DNA of 64,000 nucleotides from Ureibacillus yapensis (GCF_003515775.1 NZ_QWEI01000003.1:186001-250000), one strand, 5' to 3'; positions 31,869-41,089 are shown, numbered from the stretch's first letter. A program made the numbers and translations. The notes: generated from the letters alone by a model not told the origin.

Positions 31869-32074
31869 ATTCACCGGAGTTTCATCCCGGAGAATGAAAT
31901 TAAATAAAATATATCAATATTGTACCATCTAAAATAGATAAAGATAGTCGATTTTTCTAAAATAAAATGTATGATTCCTATTCATGAACACCTGAAAGCC
32001 CTATTCGACCAAGGTCAAGTTAATTGTAATTTGCAAGGGTTCCATTGAAACATCCATCTTCCCATCCGCAAAGA

Positions 32075-32100
32075 AAGGCTGTCAAAAAATAGACAGCCTT
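32075..32100 (-). terminator. Hairpin after deoD
   Basis: AAGGCTGTC pairs with GACAGCCTT over 9 bp; the following T run is short on the minus strand. Confidence 0.6.
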
Positions 32101-32129
32101 CACACAACTAACTTATGAAAAAGCAACCA

Positions 32130-32834
32130 TTACTCTTGTATTGCTGCTTCGAGTGCTACGACGATCATATCATTGAACGTAGTTTGGCGTTCTTCAGACG
32201 TTGTTGCCTCGCCAGTAATAATATGGTCTGAAACTGTTAAAACGGAAAGTGCCTGACGTCCAAACTTAGCCGCTAAAGTATAAAGTGCAGCCGATTCCAT
32301 TTCCACAGCCAATACACCATATTGAGCTAATTTTTCATTTTGGTTTTCGTCTGAATAGAACATATCGGCAGTGAAAATGTTTCCTACTTTTAAGTTTAAA
32401 CCTGCGTTTACTCCCGCATTATATGCTTTCAATAATAGATCAAAATCTGCCGTTGGAGCGAAATCGATTCCGTTAAAGATGATTTCGTTCATTTTTGAGT
32501 CAGTAGAAGCAGATTGGGCAATAATTACGTCGCGAACTTTTACATCTCTTTGAATTGCTCCACAAGTACCTACCCGGATTAATTTTTGAACGCCGTATTC
32601 TTGCATTAATTCTGTTGCATAAATTGAAATGGATGGTACACCCATTCCCGTTCCTTGAACAGACACACGCTTTCCTTTATATGTCCCAGTATATCCGAAC
32701 ATATTGCGGACTTCATTGTAGCAAGTTACATCTTCCAAAAAAGTTTCAGCGATATATTTTGCACGCAGCGGATCCCCTGGTAATAATATTATCTCTGCGA
32801 TGTCACCTTGTTTTGCGTTAATATGGATACTCAT
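32130..32834 (-). CDS. deoD: Purine nucleoside phosphorylase, DeoD type
   Basis: A 234-residue hexameric-type phosphorylase that splits purine (deoxy)nucleosides into base and ribose-1-phosphate. Landmarks are [23 protein letters not shown] (phosphate site), the nucleoside-binding [13 protein letters not shown] (about 176-188) and [11 protein letters not shown], which contains the catalytic Asp of this class. Start ATG at 32834 follows AGAGGGATTGCTA; a TTG two codons upstream is less likely. It is a single gene ending at a hairpin. Confidence 0.96.
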   Translation of the reverse strand: MSIHINAKQGDIAEIILLPGDPLRAKYIAETFLEDVTCYNEVRNMFGYTGTYKGKRVSVQGTGMGVPSISIYATELMQEYGVQKLIRVGTCGAIQRDVKVRDVIIAQSASTDSKMNEIIFNGIDFAPTADFDLLLKAYNAGVNAGLNLKVGNIFTADMFYSDENQNEKLAQYGVLAVEMESAALYTLAAKFGRQALSVLTVSDHIITGEATTSEERQTTFNDMIVVALEAAIQE

Positions 32835-32953
32835 TAGCAATCCCTCTTTCCAAAATTATCTCCTAATAAAATATACTTGCTTTTTTTTCATTGTGCAATG
32901 ATTTACCTTCTATACTTTCATTTTTCCTGTTTCATGAACAGTATACAAACAAA

Positions 32954-33175
32954 TTATTCATATTTTGCCGCATAAAGATCCCAAAGCTCGTCAAATGTTT
33001 GGGTGGTCATATTATCATCTGCAATCATTTCAATATAACTTGATATTTCGTCAAATGACATACTTGATTTAGGAAAACTATGATCCAAAAAAGCCGTCTC
33101 GGCAAACCGCGTTTTAGAATCTTCCCATTTTCCTCCCCGGTATGTGAGGACAAATGTATAAAAACTTTCTCTCAT
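32954..33175 (-). CDS. YozE-like SAM-fold protein
   Basis: A 73-residue helical protein matching the YozE/YokK family: RESFYTFVLTYRGGKWED near the N terminus, LDHSFPKSS in the middle and a C-terminal FDELWDLYAAKYE. The family adopts a sterile-alpha-motif-like fold of unknown function. The ATG at 33175 has GAGGAG seven bases upstream. It lies just downstream of the msr/ypm group, separated by about 150 bp. Confidence 0.82.
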   Translation of the reverse strand: MRESFYTFVLTYRGGKWEDSKTRFAETAFLDHSFPKSSMSFDEISSYIEMIADDNMTTQTFDELWDLYAAKYE

Positions 33176-33326
33176 AATCATTCTCCTCATTATTTTCGTT
33201 TTATACGTTTTGATTTCAGTTTGATCAATGGATGTCTCTGCCAGATTAATAAATCCCTCTTTTATCCAGGCTAGTGATTAAAAAATGACCACATAAGTCA
33301 TTTAGACTATAGTGGTCGGCGTTGAA

Positions 33327-33758
33327 TTATTTTTCAAATAGCTGCAAGTATTCTCCGTAGCCTTCTTCTTCCAGCTGATCTTTCGGGACGAAGCGCAGTG
33401 CTGCCGAATTGATGCAATAGCGCAAGCCTCCCAATTCGCGCGGACCATCCGGAAATACATGTCCTAAATGGGAATCCGCTGTTTTGCTTCGCACTTCCAC
33501 CCTTCTCATGCCGTGAGAGGCATCGAAATGCTCGGTAACTTCTTCTGCTTCAATCGGCTTTGCAAAACTTGGCCAACCGCAGCCAGAATCAAATTTATCA
33601 AACGAGCTGAATAATGGTTTGCCGGAGACAATATCCACATAGATGCCTTCTTCGAAATGACGGTCATATTCATTTTGGAACGGTGGTTCCGTTCCTTGCT
33701 GCTGAGTGACATAATACTGCATTTGCGTTAATTGTTTTAATCTTTCTTCCTTATTCAT
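33327..33758 (-). CDS. msrB: Peptide-methionine (R)-S-oxide reductase MsrB
   Basis: A 143-residue enzyme reducing the R-isomer of methionine sulfoxide in proteins. [19 protein letters not shown] and the catalytic [11 protein letters not shown] are all present. The zinc-binding CxxC pairs found in many MsrB proteins are absent, as in other Bacillales. The ATG at 33758 follows GGGGGAATCGCG and overlaps the end of msrA by eight bases, so the two are coupled. The frame remains open far upstream through msrA, but that part is a shadow. Confidence 0.96.
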   Translation of the reverse strand: MNKEERLKQLTQMQYYVTQQQGTEPPFQNEYDRHFEEGIYVDIVSGKPLFSSFDKFDSGCGWPSFAKPIEAEEVTEHFDASHGMRRVEVRSKTADSHLGHVFPDGPRELGGLRYCINSAALRFVPKDQLEEEGYGEYLQLFEK

Positions 33759-34284
33759 CGCGATTCCCCCAATGCTTTTCAATAAATGCTGCTCTTCCTG
33801 AACCAATACTATAGCGTTCATAATGGAGCGGGTTCTTTTTGTAATAGTGCTGGTGATATTCTTCTGCCGGGTAAAACGTTTTGGCAGGAAGGATTTTGAC
33901 AGCGATTGGTTGATTAAATTGTCCGGATTGATCGAGACGTGCTTTGAAATCTTCGGCAATTGCCTTTTGTTCTTCATTATGATAAAAAATGGCCGTTGTG
34001 TAAGATTCGCCGCGGTCGAAGAACTGTCCGCCCGAATCTGTCGGGTCGATTAAAGTAAAGTAAGTTTCCACCAGTTTTTCGTATGGGTAGATATCCGAAT
34101 CAAAAGAAATTTGGACCGCTTCTAAATGTCCTGTTGTTTCAGAGCATACTTGTTGATAAGTGGGATTTTCCACATGGCCGCCAGTATATCCGGAGACCAC
34201 GGATTCAATACCGGGCTGTTCGTCAAAAGGCTTGACCATACACCAAAAACAGCCACCCGCAAACGTTGCTATATCTCTACTCAT
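33751..34284 (-). CDS. msrA: Peptide-methionine (S)-S-oxide reductase MsrA
   Basis: A 177-residue enzyme reducing the S-isomer of methionine sulfoxide. It has the catalytic FAGGCFWCM near residue 9, [18 protein letters not shown], and the [23 protein letters not shown] stretch. ATG 34284 follows GGAGGATGAGTG, with a GTG immediately before as an alternative. It is followed by the overlapping msrB and preceded 11 bp by ypmS; B. subtilis keeps the same ypmR-ypmS-msrA-msrB neighbourhood. Confidence 0.96.
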   Translation of the reverse strand: MSRDIATFAGGCFWCMVKPFDEQPGIESVVSGYTGGHVENPTYQQVCSETTGHLEAVQISFDSDIYPYEKLVETYFTLIDPTDSGGQFFDRGESYTTAIFYHNEEQKAIAEDFKARLDQSGQFNQPIAVKILPAKTFYPAEEYHQHYYKKNPLHYERYSIGSGRAAFIEKHWGNRDE

Positions 34285-34295
34285 CACTCATCCTC

Positions 34296-34877
34296 CTATT
34301 CATTAGGTATGATTACTTCCAATAATATGCGATTATTTTGCAAATCGATTTCTTTCGCTTTTACGTGCGCTCCCGACATGATCGGAAACTTGGATAAGTC
34401 CACAAACAATTCTTCCTCATTTGGTCTTACAATAATCCATTCCGGAAATTGGACCGCTTCATCCATTAGTTTCAAGACCGTCATTGGCGGTAGATTCAGT
34501 TTACCAACATTTACGGAAGTTTGCTTTAATATGATATTGCCTTCTTCCGTGACCTGCGGATCAAATTGCATGGAGAAAGGAACCGTTACGCCAAAAACCG
34601 TCAGTTCACTGCTTAATCCTATTGATTCATCCACCGAAAAATCGATTGGAAGCTGACTGTTCTGGAGTTCCTTTTTCAAATATTTCATCGCAATTTGTTC
34701 AAAATCGTCTGCTGTCGTTTCAACGAGCAAAACACTGTCTGAAGGCTTTGCCGTAATGTTTTGTGTTGAAACGGATCCCTCATCTGTAGGAGAAGTCGCC
34801 CAATAGTAAATACCCACAAAACCTAATATGATTGCCCCCATTAATGTAAAAAAAGCGACTTTCCAAAAATTCACCAA
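34296..34877 (-). CDS. ypmS: YpmS family membrane-anchored protein (DUF2140)
   Basis: A 193-residue protein with an N-terminal membrane anchor (about residues 6-27) and an extracellular beta-rich domain that shows the YpmS pattern VTVPFSMQFDPQVTEEGNIILKQ (split here over about residues 93-118), LPPMTVLKLM and FPEWIIVRP. Function is unknown. It lies between the lipase-like ypmR and msrA. The best start is TTG 34877, six to seven bases after AAGGAG; GTG one codon on is possible. Confidence 0.85.
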   Translation of the reverse strand: MVNFWKVAFFTLMGAIILGFVGIYYWATSPTDEGSVSTQNITAKPSDSVLLVETTADDFEQIAMKYLKKELQNSQLPIDFSVDESIGLSSELTVFGVTVPFSMQFDPQVTEEGNIILKQTSVNVGKLNLPPMTVLKLMDEAVQFPEWIIVRPNEEELFVDLSKFPIMSGAHVKAKEIDLQNNRILLEVIIPNE

Positions 34878-34977
34878 GCTTCACTCCTTCAAAAACTCTG
34901 TTCATCTCTTTTTCTTTCCATTCTATGTATACTATAACGAAAAACAAGAGGAAAAGGTTAACCTTACTTTCTATTCC

Positions 34978-35919
34978 CTATTCAGTTAAGATTAACCGGT
35001 CCTCCGAATCTTCGATGTGGCATGACTTCATCATGGAGATGATTCTCTCTGTCATTATTGTATAGCCATATCCGTTTGGATGAAAGAAATCGGTATGATA
35101 TACCTTATTTGCATTTTCATCAAACAAATCTTGTATATCCACAAAACAAGCATTGTTATATTTTGCTGCAGTCGCTTCAATCGTTTGATTCCATTCCGTG
35201 ATAATGGATTCAAATTCGGGTATTTCATTGGTAATGATAGAAAAAGGATTATACAGTCCGATTAAAATGATGGGGGCTTCAGGATTACGAAGTCGAATTT
35301 CTTGAAGAATTAGATTGTATCGCTGCTGGAATTCTTCAAGCTCCTTTTCGAAGTTTTCCTTTTTCACTTCAAATAAATCGTTTTTCACGATTTTCATCAT
35401 ATCATTGCCGCCAATCGTAATGGTAATGAGCTCTGAATTTTTAAGTTCGTGATCATAATGTCCCTTTTCGATAAGCGTTAGCAATTGATCGCTTTTTCTG
35501 CCTCTTTTTCCGCGATTGTCTATGACTACCTCGGAAATATCTGTCCACTGTTCGATTTTCTCCGCCAATCTTTTAGTATACCCATTTTTTTGCTCTTCAT
35601 CCCCCACCCCTTTTGTTAACGAATCCCCCAAAGCCAAATAATAGATTTTGGATGAATCGGCCTTTATTTCTTCCGGTGATGGGTCATGAAATTCATCAAT
35701 GATATATTCTTCGAGAGACGATGGGAATACCATGTCATTTGTTGAAGGCTCCTCTTCCAATTCTTTTTTCTCTTCTGTTATTCTGAGATTTGCACTTTGA
35801 TCCTCTTCTTGGCTTTCGGCCGGGGCATTTACAGGGAGTAATTCATTTTTTGTGGCGGTAATACCAACTACTAGAAAGAACAGAAAACAGCACCCAAAAA
35901 GAAGCATGCTCCATTTCAA
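34978..35919 (-). CDS. ypmR: GDSL/SGNH esterase (YpmR-like), membrane-anchored
   Basis: About 313 residues. An N-terminal hydrophobic helix with a Cys pair (LLFGCCFLFF), an acidic linker (about 25-75), then an SGNH hydrolase domain with block I ALGDSLTKGVGDE (nucleophile Ser), block III GGNDMMK and block V DFFHPNGYGY (Asp-His). It should hydrolyse an ester outside the membrane. TTG at 35919, eight bases after GGGAGGGGG, is preferred to the ATG inside that binding site. Next to ypmS, msrA and msrB as in Bacillus. Confidence 0.88.
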   Translation of the reverse strand: MKWSMLLFGCCFLFFLVVGITATKNELLPVNAPAESQEEDQSANLRITEEKKELEEEPSTNDMVFPSSLEEYIIDEFHDPSPEEIKADSSKIYYLALGDSLTKGVGDEEQKNGYTKRLAEKIEQWTDISEVVIDNRGKRGRKSDQLLTLIEKGHYDHELKNSELITITIGGNDMMKIVKNDLFEVKKENFEKELEEFQQRYNLILQEIRLRNPEAPIILIGLYNPFSIITNEIPEFESIITEWNQTIEATAAKYNNACFVDIQDLFDENANKVYHTDFFHPNGYGYTIMTERIISMMKSCHIEDSEDRLILTE

Positions 35920-36337
35920 AATTACTTCCCCCTCCCTTCTCATTTTGCTTTTATTGCAACTAGACTCACTTTTCCTTGTATTGGACAGCCAACATTAATA
36001 TGAGCCATTCTCTATTTTTGTATGTGAAATCGAAGGGAACAAGAAAAGCTTCCCGTTTTATTTCCCTTTATTTTTAAAATATAATTTTTTGCCATTGCTC
36101 TATTATATGCTTAACAATTAAAAAGTAAGTTATTTCCCATAATCAAATGCAGGTTTCTTGTAATTGATTTGCGAAAGTTTTATTTCACGCAGTATGTAGC
36201 CTCTTCTTTAGGATTACATATATTATGATGAGGGAAATGGAGGAGACTCCCTAGATAATCTTGTTTCTCTCCAAATTCAAAGTAAAGTGAGACTCACGCC
36301 TATAAACGGATGAATTTTTTATAGTGGAGTGTAAATT
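35920..36337 (+). promoter_or_regulatory. Gene-free region with a SigK-like -10 element
   Basis: No credible frame is present. CATATATTA at 36217-36225 fits the SigK -10 consensus CATAnnnTA, about 112 bp before the first ATP-grasp gene, but the -35 region (AGC instead of AC) is weak. The leader after it has no recognised riboswitch. Confidence 0.35.
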
Positions 36338-37552
36338 ATGCCTTCCATCATTTTTTTGGAAACCTATAAATCCGGTTCCTCAAGAGAAGGGTTGAGTGCC
36401 GCAAAAAGCCTTGGTTATAAGGTGCACTTGCTTACTTCAAACTTAAAGATTCTAAAGGGAAAAGAAGATTTTTTAGACGTTGATGAATTTCATTTGGTGA
36501 ATGTTAAAGATATAGACCTAGTAAAGAAAACCGTTTTAGAAATACAGTTAAAAGACCATGTTGCCGGTATAATAAGCTTTATTGATTCGTACGTTTTTCT
36601 GGCAGCCAGTTTATCCAATGAACTTTGCGGCACACCGCTCTCCTTAAATGCATATAAAAAAATGGAAGATAAAATACTTACTCGAAAACAACTTCTTGAC
36701 GATCGTTCGAATCCATTTTTTTTCATCTTAACAAAAGATACAATCTTAAAAGATTTTATCCATCAAGTGAAACATAAATTGCCATTGGTTGTGAAATTGC
36801 CAAGTTCCTGTGGTTCTAAAAATGTATATCTCGTTAAAACTGTAGCTGAATTAAGAAATCGACTCCTTTTTTTAAGATATCATTTTGACGAAGATCTGTT
36901 AATTGAGGAATTTTTACGAGGACCACAGTGCATTGTAGAAGTGATTGCACAAAACGGGAACTATTCCATCAGTGCTCTTGTAGAACAAGAGATCACACAC
37001 AAGGAACGATTTATCGTAACTGGATACAGCATTTCAAATGAAGTTGATCATGCGTTGGAAAATTCACTTATTGCCAAAGCGAACGAAGTTTTGCAAAGGT
37101 TAGAGTTTGTGCAAGGAAATTGCCATTTGGAATTTAGGTTTGCAGATGGAAATTGGAAACTAATCGAGGCAAATCCTCGCATGTCAGGTGGCGTTATGAA
37201 TGAATTAATAAAAGAAGCATATGGATTTAATTATGCAGAACAAATTCTTCATCTTTACTTGGGCAACTCTCCGACTTTGAATAAAACAAAAGAAGAAAAC
37301 GTTTATGCCCATTATTTGACTGTATCCCAACCCGGAAAACTAGTGAAGGTTACTGGTGTCCAAAATGTACTGCAGCAAAGCGGCGTTATAAAAGTATATA
37401 TAAAGCCTGTTAGAGGTGATATTTTACTGCCGCCCCTATCAATGGGCAATAGGTGCGGTTATATATTAGCAAAGGGAAAAACGAAAGCCGAAGCAAAAAA
37501 TAATGCCATAAAAGCTGCTGCACAAATAAAATTTCACCTAATCCCCTTATAA
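36338..37552 (+). CDS. ATP-grasp ligase, paralogue 1 of the spore-surface cluster
   Basis: A 404-residue ATP-grasp enzyme of the carboxylate-amine ligase group. The N-terminal Rossmann-like domain begins IIFLETYKSGSSREG, with SGSSR conserved in the paralogue at 38558. ATP binding is seen in PLVVKLPSSCGSKNVYLV (about 148-165) and LLIEEFLRGPQ (about 190-200); metal ligands are in WKLIEANPRMSGG (about 278-290). A C-terminal extension ends with PLSMGNRCGYILAKG. Such enzymes join a carboxylate to an amine through an acyl phosphate. The partner substrates are unknown. RBS is GTGGAG. A CotY/CotZ-like gene follows 17-29 bp later in the same transcript. Confidence 0.85.
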   Translation: MPSIIFLETYKSGSSREGLSAAKSLGYKVHLLTSNLKILKGKEDFLDVDEFHLVNVKDIDLVKKTVLEIQLKDHVAGIISFIDSYVFLAASLSNELCGTPLSLNAYKKMEDKILTRKQLLDDRSNPFFFILTKDTILKDFIHQVKHKLPLVVKLPSSCGSKNVYLVKTVAELRNRLLFLRYHFDEDLLIEEFLRGPQCIVEVIAQNGNYSISALVEQEITHKERFIVTGYSISNEVDHALENSLIAKANEVLQRLEFVQGNCHLEFRFADGNWKLIEANPRMSGGVMNELIKEAYGFNYAEQILHLYLGNSPTLNKTKEENVYAHYLTVSQPGKLVKVTGVQNVLQQSGVIKVYIKPVRGDILLPPLSMGNRCGYILAKGKTKAEAKNNAIKAAAQIKFHLIPL

Positions 37553-37581
37553 GTCTATTTTTTGAAAGGATGTCACAAAAT

Positions 37582-37974
37582 ATGGAGAAATGTGTTCAAT
37601 TATCTAAAAACCATTCATTAGATGTTTTTAATAGTTTTAATAGTTTTAATAGACATCTTCCACTTCCCTTCATGTTCCTGACCAATTGTGGTGGAGAACC
37701 ATTTATGGCAATAGGAGAAAACAAGAAAGGATATCACTTTTTTTCACCGTATTTCCTGCTGAAAAAGATGCTCGATGAATCCTGTATGCAATTAATGATT
37801 CTAGAACCAGTGGGAACAGATGGATGTCTCATAGAATATCCGGAGAGGTTTTATTCTCTGCAAACAACTGGGAGTTCGATTCTTGTTTTAAAAGAGTCTA
37901 TTAGTGCAATCCAGACTTTTTCAAGTGATGATATTGATCGTAAATTAATTGATCCCGGTTCGAAGAAAGATTGA
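37582..37974 (+). CDS. CotY/CotZ-like spore coat protein, Cys-poor
   Basis: About 130 residues. The central pattern PFMFLTNCGGEPFMAIGE, FFSPYFLLKKMLDESCMQL, LEPVGTDGC, SLQTTGSSILVLKESISAIQTFSSDDIDRK follows the crust/exosporium family CotY-CotZ-ExsY (core, FF.VEK, L..P, T..C..VDL..F.AIQCL). Those proteins self-assemble and are very cysteine-rich; this one has only four Cys. An odd N-terminal NSFNSFNRH tandem is present. Start is uncertain: ATG 37582 has GAAAGGA eleven bases upstream, whereas ATG 37570 lies directly on that site. It follows the ATP-grasp gene and ends before a strong terminator. Family assignment is by eye. Confidence 0.62.
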   Translation: MEKCVQLSKNHSLDVFNSFNSFNRHLPLPFMFLTNCGGEPFMAIGENKKGYHFFSPYFLLKKMLDESCMQLMILEPVGTDGCLIEYPERFYSLQTTGSSILVLKESISAIQTFSSDDIDRKLIDPGSKKD

Positions 37975-38030
37975 TTATTTTTGCCTTCAAAATCAGAGGA
38001 TTTGAAAATCTCTTTGAGTTTTCAGAAAAA

Positions 38031-38068
38031 CGTAACTCGGCGAAATGGCCGGAGTTATGTTTTTTTTA
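38031..38068. terminator. Terminator after the coat-like gene
   Basis: GTAACTCGGC and GCCGGAGTTAT pair with one bulged base, followed by eight Ts; the other strand ends in five Ts. Confidence 0.8.
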
Positions 38069-38122
38069 TGTTGTTATCCCTAAAAACTTATTTCCTTTCC
38101 GCTATATAATTTCAACTCTTTG

Positions 38123-38215
38123 TTAGATCGATCCTAATTTCTTTGTTTTATATAGTGTGTTCCGACTCTTTAGCAGCTCTTCATATTCTAGGAACTTACT
38201 GCCGTCGATTTTCAA
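38123..38215 (-). CDS. Possible 30-residue peptide gene in the gap of the ATP-grasp cluster
   Basis: On the minus strand AAGAGGGGAG is followed seven bases later by TTG and a 30-codon frame beginning MKIDGSKFLEYEELL and ending KTKKLGSI. The peptide is charged and helix-prone, and the bidirectional terminator at 38031-38068 lies downstream. I do not recognise it. The remainder of 37975-38557 holds no other credible gene. Confidence 0.35.
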   Translation of the reverse strand: MKIDGSKFLEYEELLKSRNTLYKTKKLGSI

Positions 38216-38557
38216 GTAATATCTCCCCTCTTAGAGTAGTTACTCTTTTTCACTTCCTTGTAAGTAATTTAACTTTCAGACTGAATCTAAATGCATCGGC
38301 TTTCTAATCTTATTCAGCAAATATATTTTCTCAACTCATGATAAAAATCCAGTTCTATATCTCTACTAAAAATAGAATAACTAGGGAGGTGAATCGCTGA
38401 GTTTTTTTAATTAAGAATTTCGAAACAATAGTAATGGTTGACCATGAATCCAATTAAAAACCTTTCCAGTAGGCTGCGAATTGTTTAAAACAATCAAAAT
38501 TAATTGAACACAATTGTGATCAATACATTTAATGAAAAGAAATGAGGGAAACTCAAG

Positions 38558-39793
38558 TTGAGAACCATCATCTTTCTTCACACAATGAAGTCAGGTTCAA
38601 GTAGAGAAGCCATTAAGGCCGCTGAAAAACTTGGCTACTTTACTGTTCTTTTTACAAGCAATGAAAAGTTATTGAATCAAAGGGGCGAATTTCCGGACGT
38701 TCATAAAATGATATTAGTGGATTTTGACAATCAACAAGAACTAAAGGATGCCATTGAAAATAATCAAAACAACGGGTTAACAATCGAAGCAATTGTAAGT
38801 TTTGTCGATCCATACGTTTCATTAGCCGCACAATTACATGAGGAATATTGTAAAGAAAATTTGTCAATTGATGCGATCATAGCAATGGAAAACAAAATTT
38901 CAACCAGGGAATTGCTGAAAGACTCACCTTATACACCCAAATTTATTAAGTTAAAGATTAGCGAATTTGAGGAAACACTCCCATCCATAAAAAAACAATA
39001 TACTTATCCGTTTATAGTCAAATCTCCTCTATCAACCGGCTCAAAAGATGTACTGAAAGTTGAAAACGATAAAGAACTTCAAAAAACTGTAAAATTGTTA
39101 ACAAATAAATATCCTGACCTGCCAATTTTAATTGAAGAATTTCTGGATGGCCCGCAATACCTCGTTGAAACGATTGTTGTCAATGGAGATGTTCATATTG
39201 TAGCTATCTTAGAACAAGAAATTGTTAAATTTAAACGATTTATTATCACTGGATATAGTTTATCAAGTGAAATCGATGAGCTTCTTCTGGAAAACATTCA
39301 AGAAGCAGTCAACGACATAATCGGACTTTTTGAAATGAAAAATGGTGCTTGTCATTTAGAGATCCGGATTGTTGATAACCATGTTAAGCTGATTGAAATA
39401 AATCCCAGAATTTCAGGTGGGGCAATGAACAGAATGATTGAAATAGCATATGGAATTAATTTAGTAGAAGAAACATTAAAACTTTTACTTGGAAATACCC
39501 CTATATTGGAACCGAGATGGGAGAAACCAGTCTTTACACAATACGTTACGATTTCAGATAGCGGAATTCTAGAAAAAGTGACGGGCAGAAAACAAGCTTC
39601 TCTATGCCCAGGCGTAGAAGAAATATATATAAAACCAAGAAAGGGTTCGCTGCTTTCTCCCCCTATTTCTATGGGCCAACGTTATGCATACGTAATCGCA
39701 ACCGGAGAATCTAGTGAACAGGCCAAAGAGAATGCGAAATATGCCGCACAAAAAATTGAATTTCATTTAAAACCCATAGAACAACTAAATTAA
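38558..39793 (+). CDS. ATP-grasp ligase, paralogue 2 of the spore-surface cluster
   Basis: A 411-residue protein alignable along its full length to the one at 36338: IIFLHTMKSGSSREA, VSFVDPYVSLAAQL, PFIVKSPLSTGSKDVL (about 153-168), ILIEEFLDGPQ, EQEIVKFKRFIITGYSLSSEID, HLEIRIVDNHVKLIEINPRISGG, and PISMGQRYAYVIATGE at the end. The ATP-grasp lysines and the ExNPR metal-binding motif are intact, so both copies are probably active. Start is TTG, with ATGAGGGA upstream. It lies 583 bp after the coat-like gene and 89 bp before a YheC/D-type gene. The reaction is inferred to be amide-bond formation; substrates are unknown. Confidence 0.85.
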   Translation: MRTIIFLHTMKSGSSREAIKAAEKLGYFTVLFTSNEKLLNQRGEFPDVHKMILVDFDNQQELKDAIENNQNNGLTIEAIVSFVDPYVSLAAQLHEEYCKENLSIDAIIAMENKISTRELLKDSPYTPKFIKLKISEFEETLPSIKKQYTYPFIVKSPLSTGSKDVLKVENDKELQKTVKLLTNKYPDLPILIEEFLDGPQYLVETIVVNGDVHIVAILEQEIVKFKRFIITGYSLSSEIDELLLENIQEAVNDIIGLFEMKNGACHLEIRIVDNHVKLIEINPRISGGAMNRMIEIAYGINLVEETLKLLLGNTPILEPRWEKPVFTQYVTISDSGILEKVTGRKQASLCPGVEEIYIKPRKGSLLSPPISMGQRYAYVIATGESSEQAKENAKYAAQKIEFHLKPIEQLN

Positions 39794-39882
39794 ATCATAA
39801 TAATAAGTCTTTTTCGTTTAGAAGTTTTATCGTTTAATAGATTTAACTTAATTTAAAAGCTAAAACAATCGGAGGGATACGG

Positions 39883-40911
39883 TTGATTACAGTTGGTATG
39901 CTACACTACCGAAAGGATCCGCAAACCGTTTTTAAGACATATGCTTTTGCAGCCACCGCAAAAATGGAAGGGATCAATTTTTTCTATTTTACTCCTGGAA
40001 GAGTGGATCTTAAAAACAGAAGAATTAATGGACTATTTTACGAGAATGGAGCATGGGTAGAAAGGGAAACTGAATATCCGGATGTTGTTTACAATGCCGG
40101 AGGAACAATTACTGCAAAGCAAAGCTCTATAGTGGATGCCTTAGAAAAAGAACTACCTTTTACCAGTCACGCTATAGGAGATAAAATGAGCGTTTATAAT
40201 CGAATTAAAAAAGGGTCACTTTTCGCTCAATATTTAATACCTTCAGATAATTTCGAACACGTGGAAACAGCCCTTAACTATATCGAAAAATTTAACGCAA
40301 TTATTATAAAGCCTATTTCAGGTGCCAAAGGGGAAAGTATTCTTTTAATCGAAAAAAGACAGGATGATTATTTATTAATCATTTCAGAAACTGAATATGC
40401 AATGTCTGAAGAACGACTGAAAGAGTGGTTAGAGGAGCTATTAACAGAAGAGGAAACGTATTTAGTGCAACCATTTATTCAATCAAAGACGAAACAAGGT
40501 CATGCATTTGATCTTCGCCTGCATGTCCAAAAAAACGGGGAAGGTAAATGGGTATTAACGGCGATGTATCCTCGGATTGCCAGTAAAGGAATTGTAGCAA
40601 ACTTAAGTAAGGCCGGCTTTACAAGCATGACCAATCCTTTTTTCGAGGAACAATTTGGCAAAGATTTTTTTGATGTCAAACGGTATTTAGAAGTATTTTC
40701 AGTACAATTTGCAACACATTTTGATAGTTTATTTGACGAACCATTAGACGAACTGGGAATTGATGTTGGACTCGATCAAAATAATAAAATCTGGATCTAT
40801 GAAGTAAATTGGCGTCCGGGCTTGCCCGTTTTATTTAACCTGGAAATGGATATACCAAAAAATATGCTTCACTATTGTACTTACCTGGCAAAAAAGCAAA
40901 AACATAAATAG
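39883..40911 (+). CDS. YheC/YheD-family endospore coat-associated ATP-grasp protein
   Basis: A 342-residue protein of the ATP-grasp YheC/D family. Features are VGMLHYRKDP at the N terminus, PDVVYNAGG, FNAIIIKPISGAKGESI (ATP-binding Lys, about 136-152), YLVQPFIQ, AFDLRLHVQKNGEGKW, MYPRIASKGIVANLSKAG and ELGIDVGLDQNNKIWIYEVNWRPG (metal ligands, about 287-310). Bacillus YheC and YheD are associated with the spore coat, and this family was predicted to make amide or peptide bonds. TTG start after GGAGGGATACGG. It is the last gene of the cluster, closed by a terminator. Confidence 0.88.
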   Translation: MITVGMLHYRKDPQTVFKTYAFAATAKMEGINFFYFTPGRVDLKNRRINGLFYENGAWVERETEYPDVVYNAGGTITAKQSSIVDALEKELPFTSHAIGDKMSVYNRIKKGSLFAQYLIPSDNFEHVETALNYIEKFNAIIIKPISGAKGESILLIEKRQDDYLLIISETEYAMSEERLKEWLEELLTEEETYLVQPFIQSKTKQGHAFDLRLHVQKNGEGKWVLTAMYPRIASKGIVANLSKAGFTSMTNPFFEEQFGKDFFDVKRYLEVFSVQFATHFDSLFDEPLDELGIDVGLDQNNKIWIYEVNWRPGLPVLFNLEMDIPKNMLHYCTYLAKKQKHK

Positions 40912-40987
40912 CCGACCTTAGCCGTAAAGCTTTGCTTATTTTAGTTTACCACTAAGAGAACTTATACTAATCCTCACTAATTTATTT

Positions 40988-41028
40988 AAAAAGTGCTGTT
41001 CTCCATTTTGGGGTTTGGCGCTTTTTTC
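40988..41028 (+). terminator. Terminator of the ATP-grasp cluster
   Basis: AAAAGTGC pairs with GCGCTTTT (one G-U) and is followed by further Ts. Confidence 0.65.
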
Positions 41029-41089
41029 TTCTTAGATATCAAAAATCAAAAGTTTCCCAGTTTAGCTGCCAGCCAGCTTTTCATAATCT

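Noticed and set aside
33759-33977. A 73-residue N-terminal extension of MsrB
   Set aside because: It lies inside msrA in another frame; the ATG at 33758 has a strong binding site and gives the family length.
36217-36225. Firm SigK promoter call for the ATP-grasp cluster
   Set aside because: Only the -10 fits; the -35 is poor and the other cluster genes lack a matching element, so it is listed with low confidence only.
38382-38410. GGGAGGTGAATCGCTGAG, a strong ribosome-binding-like site
   Set aside because: The only starts after it open frames of a few codons that stop at once; no gene follows before the TTG at 38558.
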